Shown here in pieces: positions 23,721-36,809 of a DNA stretch of 64,000 nt. This DNA comes from Zanthoxylum bungeanum (lineage: Eukaryota > Streptophyta > Magnoliopsida > Sapindales > Rutaceae), in assembly GCA_019454045.1 (NCBI GenBank), contig SKCR01037659.1, positions 1 to 64,000 on the forward strand. Reading direction: 5' to 3'. Numbering within the stretch: the first letter of the stretch is position 1; each line of letters begins with the position of its first letter. The notes under the pieces are model-generated. The model was not told where the DNA came from. It searched no databases and worked only from the letters and a program-made list of their open reading frames with translations. A program made the position numbers and the translations under genes.

Positions 23721-25810
23721 AATCATTTCGTTTTGAATTAAATCATACTTCATTATGATTACATCAAAACGATAATTCCAAGAACCTATGCTTGCTACAA
23801 TTCAAACATGGATCGAATAACTCGCAAACCTTGTTTGCTAGTTTTGATACTACAAAACCGACATGATGTTATAAACATCCTCCAAAAGGTTTCCTTTTCA
23901 GGAAAGTGATTTTCCCGTAAAGCTGACATATTTCATAAATGAAACATGCAGCATTAGCAAGCTTTATCCAAATGGATTTACCAGGGCAACAGTTAAAAGG
24001 TTGAATCGAAATCAACATAATGTTGATAACGATACCTTTCCGCTAAAAGCCTAGCTTTATACGTTGGTATGTTGCCATCCATGTACGTCTTCCTTGTAGA
24101 CTTATATAGTACCAATAGGCACAATGCCTTGCGGTACAACAACTAGTATCCAAACATAGTTGATATACATGGAATCCATTTCGGACTCATTACACTTTGT
24201 CATAATAGGGAGTCGATACCTTGTATCACTACCTCATGTGTAGTCAGTTGGTATACCTCAAAAGATTTACATCTTTACGAGGTGAGATCAGAAACTCATA
24301 CCCCAGGTTTGTTTTATGACTCTCTTCGATTACACGGTTCTTGTATATATTCAAAGATTATGGTATAGTTACATCCTTGATGAACTATTTGTGTTCCATT
24401 AGGATCTATGCCTGGAATAGTGTTACTCTGATTTTCATCGAGTTTCACTATCCTCCCACTTACCACTGCATATCGGTATTCCTCTTAGGAAAACCACATG
24501 GTGAGCAACAATATAATTGTTCTCATGTGAGATGTATAAGTACAATACTTATGGTATCCTTAGGATAACCTACAATTGGCACTTATCCAATTTGGGTTCT
24601 AGTTTGGTATCATCCAAACATATGCCCAGCATACCCAAATATTCAGGAATGAGAAACCTGGTTTCTTTCCTGTTCATATCTAATATGATATCTGTAAAAT
24701 AGATATTAATGGAACCTTATTCTAAATAAGTTATTGCACTGTTAATGCTTATCTGTTGAAGGAAATGGTAGCTCAGAGCGACTCATGATTAGCTTTATCA
24801 TGTCTAACACAATTCGGTTAATCCGTTCGGACACACCGTCAGAATGACGTGTTCCGGGAGGAGTCCTCATTTGAAAGAATACTATACTCTTTCAAGTATA
24901 TTAGAAACTTATTTCTTAAGTATTTTTCCATTACGATCTTACCGTGACGGTATAATACTTTAGCCGATCTGTTTGTCTATTTCGTGTCGAAACTTAAAAG
25001 TTTCCGATTTGTGTTTCAAAAGAGACACATAACCATTACGCGATGCCACATCCGTAAAGGTCACGAAACATCATATCCACATCTAGCCTAGCTAGACATG
25101 GGTCCACTTGCTTCACTATGAACTATGGCTAACAGATCAGTGGCATTTACACTTTTACCAAGTAAATAGTGTTACATGCACTTTGCCCAATAAACTAGAT
25201 TCATAGACTTTATTTGAATAGAATCAAATTAGTCCGAGTACCCACTCTTCAAAAGTGCGGATATACGATTCTTGTTTATTGTGTCCCAGACTACAATGCC
25301 ACAATTAGTTTCATCTGATCAAATCAGTTGAGCTATTTATTTGTCATGTTATATATTCGAGATTTATTTATATTCAAAATATAAATGCCGTTATTCAAAT
25401 CTAATGTGTGTTATCTCAATATCATCTTATATAATAAAACACTTTAGTGTTCTAGAATATAAAGGTTCACCCGCAGCGGGTTAAACACTGATATAGAGAT
25501 ATGTATCTAGTCAAACTAATACATTATAACAGATTCCAAATTTAGGTACACACCCAAGGGTAGTTCCTAAACTTATATATCTACGGTTAAAACAGCGACT
25601 TTCGTCCCATTTCCAATTCGCAGACAAATCTCTATTAGAGTCAGTATCTGTGCAAAACAGATTCTAAACATCAATATATATTTATATCACACTAAGTATC
25701 TAAAATCCAATTTTAATACTACTAGTGAATATATTTATGACAAATATGTATTCGAAGTCAGAGCCTTGCCCGTCTTCTATTCCTTCATGTATGCTATGTC
25801 CAACCGGCAG
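23721..25810 (-). pseudogene. Unreadable copia pol relic
   Basis: By position this should hold RT, integrase and protease. I can see short copia-like strings but no continuous domain. ORFs of 60-90 codons on either strand are not family-like. Non-coding in practice. Confidence 0.5.
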
Positions 25811-26080
25811 TCACGCTTCCGCGATCCCATTTGCCACAATTAGCAGACATTTTGGGATATGTCCTTTATCTTCCCAGATGATTATAATGATATTGCATTT
25901 GCCCTTTTCAACACTCCAGAAGCCTTTGGCCAAGCCTTGGGTTTCTAGAATATCGAAGTATGGTGCTCCTTGCACTACTTGTCTAATTGCAAAGTTTGAC
26001 TTTATCTCCTCGAGAATAGTCATTAATTCTCCAAGAATTATTAATTGCAATTTAATCCTTCTAAAATCTAAACATAGATT
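25811..26080 (-). pseudogene. Copia gag relic with zinc-knuckle remains
   Basis: A 79-codon frame contains WEDKGHIPKCLLIVANGIAEA. It aligns with the knuckle-and-tail pattern GHWKxNCxxYLxxxxxGIAEA of copia gags, with the leading cysteines lost. It fits between the pol relic and the leader. Confidence 0.55.
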
Positions 26081-28706
26081 TATGAAGATCCTTCAATTTC
26101 TTCATCATACTTTAAGGATCTAATCCTTATTTCTGATTAGGAAATTAATGAGTCTTTTGACAAGTATAATGGATTAAGCATTTTAAGTTATCATTACATG
26201 AAACTTCCAAAGATCATGCTCTACTATTGCTTAATTCAGGGCTTAGGCCTAATATGTATTTTATCAAATAAAGTAACTTATTATTCCAGGACCATCCAGA
26301 AATTTTATTCCCAATTTGAAAATTAAACCATTTAAAACATTTTAATCCAAGATTATATTTTATATGTCCAACTTTCCTTTTTATCTTGATTTTAATAGTC
26401 CAACTATTTAATCAATTATTTCAGGTACTATTTATTATAATGATTACAATAGTCCAACTATTAATCAACTATAATTTTAATTCAATTATATTGATTACTA
26501 TAATCCAATTATAAAATCAACTATTTATTGAATTAGTTTGAATATAGTCCAACTATAGATTAAATCAACATTAAATATTAGTCCAACTAATACTTTTAAT
26601 TCATTTGACGAGTGATATTTATTTGAGCGCGTATGGCGAGTAATTGAACAAATATCACAAATTCAATTCTTGCCTCCCACTATTTTTCGGCGAGCCTCTA
26701 ACTCTCTGTCGAGTACTCGGGAAACCGTGTTTCCTAGCGGGCTTGGATCCCGTTAAATATCACACAATCTTGACTTTGGCCAACAAATTGTATGATAATT
26801 AACTAGGTAGATCTCTAAGTTCAATTGGATCCAATCCAATTCCTAGATCCAGTAGGCGGACATCCAAGTCCTAAACATATATCTTATATATGCCAATACA
26901 TCCAATGTATTACCTAACATTTTTCCTCTGAATCAACTAAGAATCAGCTTTGGCACAACAAACTTAGTGATCCCAGTCAAGCGCGACCCATTGACCATGG
27001 AAAGCTTCGTAATCAATGTCGATGGACAAGAAGTGGTCTTGACTTTGGCCAACAAACCACAACTTGGAAAAGACACTGATATGGAACAAAGCTCTCGTGA
27101 TTCAAACACATCTTCGACAGACAAAGGCCTTGACTTTGGCCAACAAACCAATGCCGTCTTAGATCTTGAGTAAGAATCACTCAATGGAAGGAATGCCGCT
27201 TAATATTTAGTGAGGGTTTTTCGCGTGCAAATTGGAAACCAATTTATTATCTTTGTTAAGGTCTCATCATCATACACCCTTAAACATGCATTCTAAACAC
27301 ATAATAAAGCGTATATGAAAAGTAATAATGATATGCGGATGGATACTTTACACAATGATCCTAAATCAAATCTCTCCATTTCTCTCTCCGCTGCTAGCAC
27401 ATGTATTACTTCTACCCGTTACACTACACTTCTAAAGAAACCTCATTTACATTGAGGGGAATAGGTGATAAGAGAATACAAAGAATAGGAGGTGATAAGG
27501 CTGGACACGCAGGTCCAATTAATAAATCAAATTATTACACAATTTCTAAAATTGTCCCACCCATCTAATATCCATCCGATATACATTATTCATGCATCGC
27601 AACCATGTATTCACACAAGCATGTTATCAATCAATCTAATCAAATTAATTAATCTAATAATTAGTGACCATCCAATTTTCAAACAACGATTTGATTTTGC
27701 TCGAGTCAAACTCGTTTTGCGAATAAGTACTCAAAGTACGAATTCTCGAATTAAATTAAACTACAACATTAAATCTAATTTAACATGCATTTAATTCTAA
27801 TTCGCTTATTTAATTCCAAATTAAATATCATACTTTATTTAATAAACCTTTACGACTTAAATTCCAAATTTAATCGTTACGGGTCTCAAAGCCCGATTAA
27901 CGTCCAACGTCAATTTAATTAAAGTCCAATGGGCTTTTAATTAATTTCTTAAGGCGTGGACTTTTGGTCAATTCAGGTCAAACCGATAACCAAAGTCCAA
28001 TCCGGGAATTACCCCATAAGCCTTTAAATCAATTTTGGCCCATTAGTCCCAATTAAATTACAAATGTCCATTAAGTCGCATTTGGGCTTTATGGATGCGG
28101 TTTTGGGCCCAATTGGATCCAATCCAATTTTCCTTAACCCAACTTTGTACAACAAAGCCCAATAAGCCCATTTGCAACATTCAAGCCCAATTTCACAAAA
28201 TAGGCCCAATTTAATTAAACATAAAAATTCCAAATTTCATACTTTAATTAAACCAAAGTGCATTAACACAATTAATTACCCAATTAACATTTCTAAAACA
28301 TCAATTAACAAACTAATCATGCTCATCTAAATCAATTAGTGTCCAACAAATTAACAAAAATCAAACCCATTTCATGCTTCTAATGTCTCGGCCAAATTGG
28401 GGATTTTATGTCCAATTCAAATTCAATCCAATTAATTTCACAATCGACATTAAATCATATTCCTGAATGATTTCCAACAAATCCAATTGTCAAAAAATCA
28501 AAAATTCCAAGACATATATAAGGCATAACTCTCGGCCAAGCTCAAGATTTTGGGAAATTTGTTCCAAACCAAATTTGATCAAATTGATCCAATCAATCAT
28601 CAATAAAAACACATTTAAACATACTTATTCATCCAATTTCACAAATCATGCTCAAACACATTTTTACCCAAATTTTAACCCTATGTTAAATTTCATGCTT
28701 TTACTC
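26081..28706 (-). other. gag remains and long 5' leader of the nested element
   Basis: No gene is supported. A 19-bp string cttgactttggccaacaaa or a close variant occurs three times (about 26771, 27039, 27129). Between 28090 and 28210 are several 'agcccaat' repeats. Small frames across 26933-27184 are open on both strands only because of these repeats. Confidence 0.6.
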
Positions 28707-28718
28707 GCTCTGATACTA
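28707..28718 (-). other. Primer binding site (initiator tRNA-Met type)
   Basis: The plus strand gctctgatacta is the complement of a TGGTATCAGAGC-like site, one base from the 5' LTR. Confidence 0.85.
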
Positions 28719-28719
28719 T

Positions 28720-30771
28720 TGTTGGGGTTTCTAGGTCCATAGGATCGAATACAAGCAATGAAATAATTGCGAATAAAAATCGAGAAAGTCGCGGAATACT
28801 TACATCGAGCGGTTGAGCGACGCAGAGGCAACAAAAATGAAGTTTCTGCCCACTGGTTTCACGCCCACTGCAGCAGTTCACCTCACTATTTTGTGCCATT
28901 TTGGTCTCTTTCTTCAAGCTCCAAGCTTCGTCGAATGGTTCCCGGCTCACGGGTGAGCTTCCCTATCACATTCGCATGTCTCTCGGAGGGCTAGCTCTCT
29001 AGAAATTTGCCACAAATCTCACTGCACTTGCTTCCCATGCTCACGGTTTTTGTGAGAAAACCAGTGAACATTTCAGCCCTCCATTGGCGTGAATGAGGAG
29101 AGAAAATGGAGAAGGAGAGAGAGAGACATAAAAGTGTGTAAAATGCATTTGAAAAAATGGTAAATGATTTCCAAAACCTATACCAAATTTTTCCCTCCAA
29201 AAACAAAGCATTAAATGCCAACCACACACATCAACTTGCCATCAATCCATCACTCAGTGAATAGTGACTGGCGTCAATCACTCAAAGTGAAAGACATCCA
29301 TCACTTGATTGACGACTGATGTGACGCTAGAAGCGACTAGCGATTTGACGCTTGATTTGATTTGCCACACTCGAATTTGAAATGCAAATGCGCTCGCAAA
29401 TAATCTCGGGCTCGGGTTCGCTAATTCTAAATTAACGAATTTTCTGTTGTGACGCAATTAAATGATTACGCCTAGCGAAGTCACTATTCACGTCGCTAAC
29501 GAATTAATTCTAAATTAATTCGTTCGCCCGAATTAAAATCTAATTTTAATTCCGCGTCAAAATCCAATTTCGTTTAATATATCAAATATATTAATTTAAC
29601 GATTAATTCCAAATTAATCGTTCTCTCTCTTAAATATATTTTATCCCAGATAAAATATCTCCACAATTAATCCCACATTAATTTTCGCTCTCATCTAATT
29701 AATCCCAGATTAATTAAAAGTGCGAGTCATACGTCATCGGTGAATCTTTGGGAAGCGACCCATGAGATCCCCGGATATGTTGGCAGTAAATTCGATCGTC
29801 GGATTATCCGAACACGTTAGTACCTCGTACTACGTTTATACCGAATTACAAGACAAGGTTGGCTTCTAGCAAAGCGCCATGCCTCCCCAATTCTCCGGAA
29901 ATATCCTAACATGAATAAGGATCTATATCAAGCGTAGTATATCGTAGTATTGCGTATTTCTGTCCAGTATCGGATGATCACATGCAAGGCCTGGGGCTGG
30001 TACAGTGTCTGCCCCGTACGATGCATATATCGGATAACGAGCAACTAGTCTCTTTAAAATCGAATAATCATGACCAAGTCATATTATCCCGACGGTTGCA
30101 ACCTTTATAGAGAACCAGTTCTGTATCCCTGCGCGATCATCAACTTCATATGACTGGAGTGACACTTCCATCTTGACATCACACCCAACACACTACGATT
30201 CTCGATATACCAGAATTGGCGTACACAGGAACCGGTTAAAGCCATGGACGACCTCAACCGAAGTATATTGATTGTTGTATGCATTAGCGGTGCAAGTCTC
30301 AGGTTAAGACCAAAACACCTACCCTGATTTCGGACTTCCATAGACACGTAGTCATACTACCAATGGAATTCCGAGGGGGTCTATCCAGAGCGAAGCTGTT
30401 TCCCGTACCATCGGTGAAACACAACCTCCTATTACACTTGCATGAGTAACCTATACCCAAATATTTGAGAACTATGTCGTTGTGCCCTCACAACGCGCAC
30501 AAGTGTAATACTAGTCTTTTACGCATTCATCGATGTCCAATCTCGATAATGCTTTGACTAGGGACGTTTTATGATTTATCCTTCGTGGACTGATACTGTC
30601 TCATATCATTATCTGTCCAGGAACAAATCATAGGGACCTCTCATCATTTATACATCTAGGTGATCTAATCACAAATGATAAGAGTGCAATCTCCTTTGTC
30701 ACATAGTTAATTTGTACATCAACACAATGATCTGTACAAATAGTGACGCTATGGGTCATAATTGTCCAACA
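28720..30771 (-). repeat. 5' LTR of the nested copia-type element
   Basis: 2052 bp, TGTTGGGGTT...TCCAACA, followed by TSD ttaac. Compared with 20905-22943 it has scattered substitutions and short indels such as the extra 'tctaaattaattcg' near 29508. Confidence 0.95.
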
Positions 30772-31160
30772 TTAACAAGTTTGCACAACTTCTGTTCTTA
30801 TCCAGGAACATTAAACCCTTCTGGTTTTTCCATGTAAATCTCTTCATCCAATTCACCATTCAAGAATGTCGTTTTGACATCCATTTGATGTATTTCAAGA
30901 CCAAATATAGCTGCTATGGCTATAAGCATTCTTATCGATGTGATACGAGTCACTAGTGAATATGTGTCAAAGTAATCAAGGCCTTCTTTTTGTCTATAAC
31001 CTTTTATGACAAGTCTAGTCTTGTACTTATCTATTGATCCATCCGGTTTCATCTTCCATTTGAATATCCATTTGTAGCCCAATGGCTTACAACCTGGAGG
31101 AAGATCAACCAACTCTCAAGTATGGTTCTGTAGGATGGAATCAATCTCACTATTGATAGC
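30772..31160 (-). pseudogene. Copia A reverse transcriptase, N-terminal half
   Basis: Carries LPPGCKPLGYKWIFKWKMK, YKTRLVIKGYRQKEGLDY and HQMDVKTTFLNGELDEEIYM, the palm and fingers start of copia RT, ending with EKPEGFNVPG and an in-frame stop. The reading then meets the nested LTR at the codon before KSLYGLKQ. Typical RTs of this group have Q or K at the stop position. The C-terminal half with YVDD is at 20300-20899. Confidence 0.93.
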
Positions 31161-32503
31161 CTATTTCCACAAAGGTGCCTCCGGCGAAGACATTGCTTCT
31201 TTATAGCTTTGAGGCTCATTTTCTAACAAGTATGACAGAAAATCGGGACCAAACGACTTAGATGTTCTAGCTCTTTTTCTATGTCTAGGTTCGATTGTCT
31301 CAACGTTTACGTGTTGATCTGACTCTCGGTCAATCTGATCAATGTCTTTGACAGTATCAATCGTTCTTTTGAGAGACTCTATTCTTTTTCTTTCCTTACA
31401 AGGAAACGTCTCTTCAAAAAATGTCGCATTCCTTGACTCAATTATCATATTCGGATTGATGTCAGGAATCTTAGACTTGTTTACCAAGAATCGATACGCA
31501 CTACTGTTACGAGCATATCCAATGAATATACAGTCAATAGTTTTGGGTCATATTCTAACATTCTTAGGTTTAGGAACCATTACTTTGGCAAGACACCCCC
31601 ACACTTTAAGGTATTTGTATAAAGGTACATGAATTTTCCACAACTCATATGGTGTCTTGTCCAATCTCACGTGAGGAAGCTTGTTTAGAACGTAGTTCGC
31701 GGAAAGCAAGGCTTCCCCCCACAACTTCTGGGGTAAACCAGAACTTGTCAAAATGGCATTCATCATTTTCTTCAACGTTCAGTTTTTGCGCTCAGTAATC
31801 CCATTTTGTTGAGGCGAATAAAGAGCAGTGGCTTTATGAATAATTCCATGAACAGAACAATATCACCGAATGGTGACACATATTCACCACCTCTATCACT
31901 CTTGATTTTCTTGTCAAGTTGATTTTCAACTTCGTTCTTATATTGTACAAAGCTCTCAATAGCTTCATCTTTGCTCCTCAGCAAATACACATAACAGAAT
32001 CTTGTGCTATTATCGATAAAAGTGACAAAGTACTTTTTACCGTCTCTTGTTTGCACAATATTCATATCACACACATCAGTGTGTACAAGTTCTAAGGGTT
32101 CAGAACTTCATTCAATGGAATGAAATGATTTTCTATGCATTTTTGCTTCAACACATGCCTCACACTTATGATGGCTATCAATTGCAAATTTAGGTATAAG
32201 GTCCATGTTAATTAATTTATGCATTGTATCATAATTAACATGTCCTAACCTCACATGCCATATATTTTGTGACTAAATAATATAAGCAGAAGTTGTAGAT
32301 TTATTAATAGCATTATTTCGATCGACAGTCATTACATTGAATTTGAAAAGGCCCTCAGTGAGGTATCATTTTCCTACATACTCATCATTTTTGGTCAATA
32401 CAAATTATCAGAAACAAATACAAGCTTAAAACCAGCCTTACTAAGGAGAGAGCCCGAGACAAAATTCTTCCGAATATCTGGAAAATGCAATACATTCTTC
32501 AAT
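31161..32503 (-). pseudogene. Copia A GAG-pre-integrase and integrase
   Basis: In minus-strand order: [16 protein letters not shown] (end of the protease spacer, abutting the solo LTR), a HH-CC finger region near 32140-32260, then the catalytic core with DGKKYFVTFIDNSTRFCYV and SDRGGEYVSP. After a frameshift at about 31770 come MNAILTSSGLPQKLWGEALL and KTPYELW, then the C-terminal part KSKIPDINPNMIIESRNATFFEE. The protein would join element DNA to the chromosome. At least two frameshifts and stops are present (for example at 31772 and 31161). Confidence 0.92.
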
Positions 32504-34559
32504 GTAAGTGTAGGCATTGCATTTTTGCATGTGAAACCCGATGATGAGTCTCATTTGGAGGCACTACCTTTTAAGTCGTGGAAACCGTGGGGAACAGATG
32601 TCGGAAGGGAGGAGTCAAGAATTGACTCATAGTCGGATTAAGTTCGCTGGTTTAGCTTCGGGTTACTTGTTGGTGTGCCGTTTTAAAATTTATTCTCGGC
32701 CCAAAACCCAGTAAATCACTTAACCTTAGTCCAAGCCCAATCCAAAGAAATAATTAATGTATGTCACAAATTAAAATAATTAAAACATCAAAACACCTAG
32801 CCAAGCCCACCCACCTAACCAAGGCCCACACGCCCATAGCCTTTAATACACACCCCAAATTAAATAATTATTAATTAAATTAAAACATTAACTAAATAAA
32901 ATATTAATTATATTAATTAAATAAATAAAATATTTACCAAACATAAAATAAGTATATGCCTAATTTAAACAAATCAAATATAATTATTCCTAACTAAATA
33001 AAATTATAAACCAATCTAAAATATTGACTTCCTAATATAACAAATTAAATATATTGTATTCCTAATCTAAACCAATCAAATATTCAACCTTCCTAATTAG
33101 CCAAATTTTGTCCCCCAATCAAATATATTTTCCTTTTGTGACACTAATTAGATATAACAAATCTCTATCCATGCAAACCCTAATTGACAACTATAAAACA
33201 CACACTAAATCAACCCTAGACTCCTCTCTCTCACGGCCAATAAGAAAAACAAAACAAAAAAAACCTAAAATCCTCTCTTCAAATAGACAAACCCCCTATC
33301 TTCATCTCCTTCACGTAACAGAACATTGCTGCCTTCACTCATCACCATTAGGGTCTCTCGTAGCAACACTTCATCAGCCAATTCACTCATCCAGATTTGA
33401 TAATCGACTAAGCAAACCCTAACTCACAAATCACGTCCACGCCTAACCTTCTGACTAGCCTTCATCCAGCCTCCCCTCTGCACGTCCCTCACGCCATTAA
33501 ACGGCCACATCAACCCTAGCCAACACGCAGCAACAAGCCACCAGCCCCCCACGTTCACGTCACCAGCCCTCACCAACTCAACCCCACTACCTTCAAAAGC
33601 TCAAGCCCTCACGCATAGCCCCACTATCAACACACGCCACCTGCCCTTGCCACATCCCTCACACACCATAGACCTCATGCCACAGTCCACTCAATAAACG
33701 CAACAAACAACCCATTAACGCATCAACACATTGCCTAAATCAACGCCTGAAACTGCCACACAAACACAACGATACAGCCCTAAAGTCGCACAAAATACCC
33801 TCCAAACACAGCCCCATTCGCAGCCCCAAAACAGTCATAGAACATGCCCCCACTGCACAACTGAACTGCTATAGTTTAGCCCACTGACCTGATCGTTTTT
33901 GCAGTGATTTAAGTCTATAAAATAGTCCTAAAATCACATAGAAACCACCCTAAAAACCTCCATAAAGTTTCCCTAAAAAATCACAAAAATATCTGCACAA
34001 TAAGCCTCCCAAAAATGCAAAAACAGCCCCTTAAAACACAAAACGTGACCTGAAACAGTGAGCAGAAAACACCGAGAAATTAGCAGCAAAGTGAAGCCAA
34101 AATAGCGAGGAAAACAGTGGAACAACAAGTTAAGACGCTAAGCTAGTGAACCGGAAGAATAAGGAGATTTTACCCCTTCCGATCTCCGCGAAAAGCAAGT
34201 CCGAAGACGACTTAAAAGGTTAGACCTGAGGGTACCTTTCACACTTGTTTTTTATTTGATTTTTATTGATTCTTTTAATTGTGTTTTAATTATTTATTGA
34301 ATATTGTTTGCATGTGATGTGTGTTGTGGCCATTGATTAAAACGGAAAATACGTCGTCTCTCGTGGTATATAGGATGGAAACCCAGACGTAAATTCCGTA
34401 GCCGATTCCGAATGGACGGTAGTGCGGTCTATACTTGGGATACAACTCCACGTACCACTTGAGTAAACGACGTATATTTCGCTTTATGTTATTTTGATTA
34501 TTCTCACTTTATTATTCCGTCTTTTAATTTCTGCATGTTATTTATTTATGTTATGATGC

Positions 34560-35320
34560 GATCGAGCGCATGGGCTTAGTAAGTGGAATGAAAGATCCCC
34601 TATGGGGAAGGGTTAAAGCCCTTTACCACGATGCTTTGCCGCGCCGGTTGATGTGTGTTCGGTTGAATGCAAGACACGTTCAATCGGACATATTAAGTTT
34701 GATATGATTGTCTTTATTTTTGTATGTATGATGCGATCGAGCGCATGGGCTTAATGAGTTAGTCCAAAGGTCCTCTATTTGAGAGACGAAGAGCCTAAAA
34801 GGCCACCTTTGTGACACTACTTCGCCGCGCCGGACGAAGTGTGTTTGGGTTGAATGTACGTTCAATCGGGCATACGAAGTCCTACACTTTTATTGTCTTT
34901 ATTTCATGTATTGTGATGTGACGCGCATGGGCTTAGTATGTTGGTCTAAAGGTCCTCTCTTTGAGAGACAAAGAGCCCCAAAAGGCCACCTTTACGGCAG
35001 TACTTCGCCACCCCCCTTTATTTTGTTGTTTAGTATGACGTCTTCTTACATGACCATGCATCATATCACATTGCGCATGGGCTTAGTATGTTGGTCTAAA
35101 GGTCCTCTCTTTGAGAGACAAAGAGCCTAAAAGGCCACCTTTACGGCAGTACTTTGCCGCACCTCTTTTATTTAGTTATTCGCTTCATAACGTCTTTTTG
35201 AAAATTCATGCATCATATTGCATTGCGCATGGGCTTATCAAGTGAGATTAAGGGTCCTCCACTTTGAGGGGTGAAAATGCTTGAAAGCTACCTTTGCTAT
35301 AATGATTTGCCGCGCCCCTT
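34560..35320. repeat. Five tandem units of 150-180 bp inside the solo LTR
   Basis: Each unit starts gcgcatgggctta (34567, 34741, 34922, 35073, 35224; spacings 174, 181, 151, 151). It contains a cctctctttgagagacaaagag hairpin-like core and ends near ttcgccgcgcc. The middle units are the most alike. Confidence 0.93.
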
Positions 35321-35410
35321 AATCTGTTGTTATGTACGAGAACTCATATATTCATCTGTTCATGTATGTGTCATGTCGTTTACTGCATTTTGGAGGTCAC
35401 TACTATAACC

Positions 35411-35560
35411 CCGTTCGAACGCGTTCCGAAACGCCGCACGAACGCATGTTTTTTGTCTGGTCCCGTTCGAACGCATTATCAAACGCTATACGGATGCGAA
35501 CCTTCTGTCTACCGTTCGAACGCGTTTACGAACGCTACACGAACGCGAATACACTGAATT
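35411..35560. repeat. About 50-bp tandem repeat with cgttcgaacg core, 3 units
   Basis: ccgttcgaacgc begins units at 35411, 35463 and 35512. Each continues with ..acgaacgct.cacgaacgc. The same unit in the opposite orientation is repeated at 37908-38240. Confidence 0.9.
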
Positions 35561-36218
35561 GAGTCATTTTCATCACATGTGCGTCTGTGTCTATATATAT
35601 CTTCTTTTGCACCACGTCATAGCATGCTCACTTTAATGCCTAATTGCATCCCTAAGCGTCTTTTTGCATTACGTACTTAGTTGGCTCTTTTATTTATGCA
35701 TGGACATGTAATGACTATTTGTTTATGATATGTCTATGAAATCACATGTTCGCCATTATTTGATTCGCCTCTATGTGTGCTTGTGTGGTTAGTGTGTACT
35801 TGTGTTTCCATGAATACAATATGCCAATGAAGTTGCATGTTCGTTGCTATTTTGATGTACTTTCAAGCATGCAATTTTAGATGTGAAATATATGCAAATT
35901 TAGGTGTAAGTTTTATTTTTGTGCATATGGATTTAGAAGCATGATACTCTTGGAAATAAGTGTTACTTAAGCTTGATTAAATTATTACAAAAATCCTTTC
36001 ATTACAAGTGACATAAGTAAGGGACCATTCCGAACCCAACGGTTTGAGGTCTTCCCTTGCGAGGGGTGAGTGCGGCCTTAAATCTCATTTTTCCGGTTCA
36101 TACCGGGTGGCGACTCCATTATTCTCCGGTTTAGTCCCCCGTGGCTACTCCGTACTCCCGATCGGGCCGCGAGCCCGGGACAGCATGCGTCGCCCAGTTC
36201 CTGTGTTCCCACAGTAAG

Positions 36219-36640
36219 CTCATTTCCGGATGTCATCTTCAGAACCACTGTGCCTTGTCCAACCACTCTGAAGGTAGACGAGTTTCCCATTGTCAGATGA
36301 TCGCCTCCATCGACCTTCTGATACAAGGAAAATATCTTGCTATCTGCACAGATATGATGAGTAGCCCCAGTGTCTACCCATCATTCTCTCGGATTCCCAA
36401 CCAAGTTCACTTCAGTTGCCACTGCTGATAAGTTCATCTCTGAGATCTCATCAGTCAGCTGCTCATCTTCAGTGACATAGGCCTCATTTTTCTTTTTCTT
36501 GCCCATGTCCTGAGACTTTTTGTTTCTGCATTCCTTTGCCATGTGACCGCTCTTTCCACAGTTTTAGCACTTCCCCTTGAACTTCTTGTTAGCTTGGGAA
36601 GAATCAGATCCACTGTTCTCTCTTATTGCTACCCTTCACA
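36219..36640 (-). pseudogene. Copia A zinc knuckle and protease
   Basis: 36535-36580 encodes the nucleocapsid knuckle (C-stop-NCGKSGHMAKEC; the first variable residue is now a stop). 36220-36400 encodes the protease start WVDTGATHHICADS with an intact DTG catalytic triplet. It continues DGGDHLTMGNSSTFRVVGQG and is then cut by the solo LTR after NELT. The aspartic protease would process the polyprotein. A stop lies just before WVDTG. Confidence 0.9.
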
Positions 36641-36809
36641 CCCTCGACGATGTTGGCCTTAGACTCCATAGTCTTGTAGCTGGCTTTCTCGAACTTCCTG
36701 TTATCCTCTTCGATCCTCAATCGAACTCCAAGGTCTTCAAGGCTCATCTGCTTCTTCTTGTGTTTCAGATAGCTCCTGAAGTCATTCTATGATGGAGTCA
36801 ATTTTTCAA

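Larger units (their letters stand above)
20905..30771 (-). mobile_element. Complete copia-type element nested in copia A RT, coding region decayed
   Basis: LTRs of 2.04 kb (20905-22943) and 2.05 kb (28720-30771) begin TGTTGG and end TCCAACA. The flanking 5-bp repeats are ttcac (20900-20904) and ttaac (30772-30776), a one-mismatch TSD. PPT and tRNA-Met primer site are in place. The internal 5.8 kb holds only relics of copia gag and RNase H with many stops. The LTRs are much more alike than the state of the coding part would suggest. A second copy of the family with the same decayed internal sequence is at 49733-53165. It behaves like a non-autonomous, LARD-like family. Confidence 0.93.
32509..36213 (+). 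repeat. Solo LTR, 3.7 kb, related to the gag-only gypsy family
   Basis: Starts TGTAGGCATTGC and ends GTTCCCACA. Both ends are reverse complements of the ends of the LTRs at 9251 and 16975 (the TGCATTTTTGCAT start, and the gcatgcgtcgcccag end). An exact TSD gtaag lies at 32504-32508 and 36214-36218. There is no internal region, so two LTRs recombined and left one. It splits copia A between protease and GAG-pre-integrase. About 1 kb longer than its relatives, partly because of the tandem repeats at 34560-35320 and 35411-35560. It is listed in the orientation in which it reads TG to CA; the true transcriptional direction is probably minus-to-plus inverted relative to 9251-19668. Confidence 0.93.

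Noticed and set aside
26933..27184. Overlapping 68- and 83-codon ORFs on opposite strands
   Set aside because: Both come from a short repeat (gactttggccaacaaa) in the leader of a decayed copia-type element; neither matches gag.
33108..33422. 104-codon plus-strand ORF in the 3.7-kb solo LTR
   Set aside because: No domain resemblance, and the related LTRs at 9251 and 16975 do not keep the frame.
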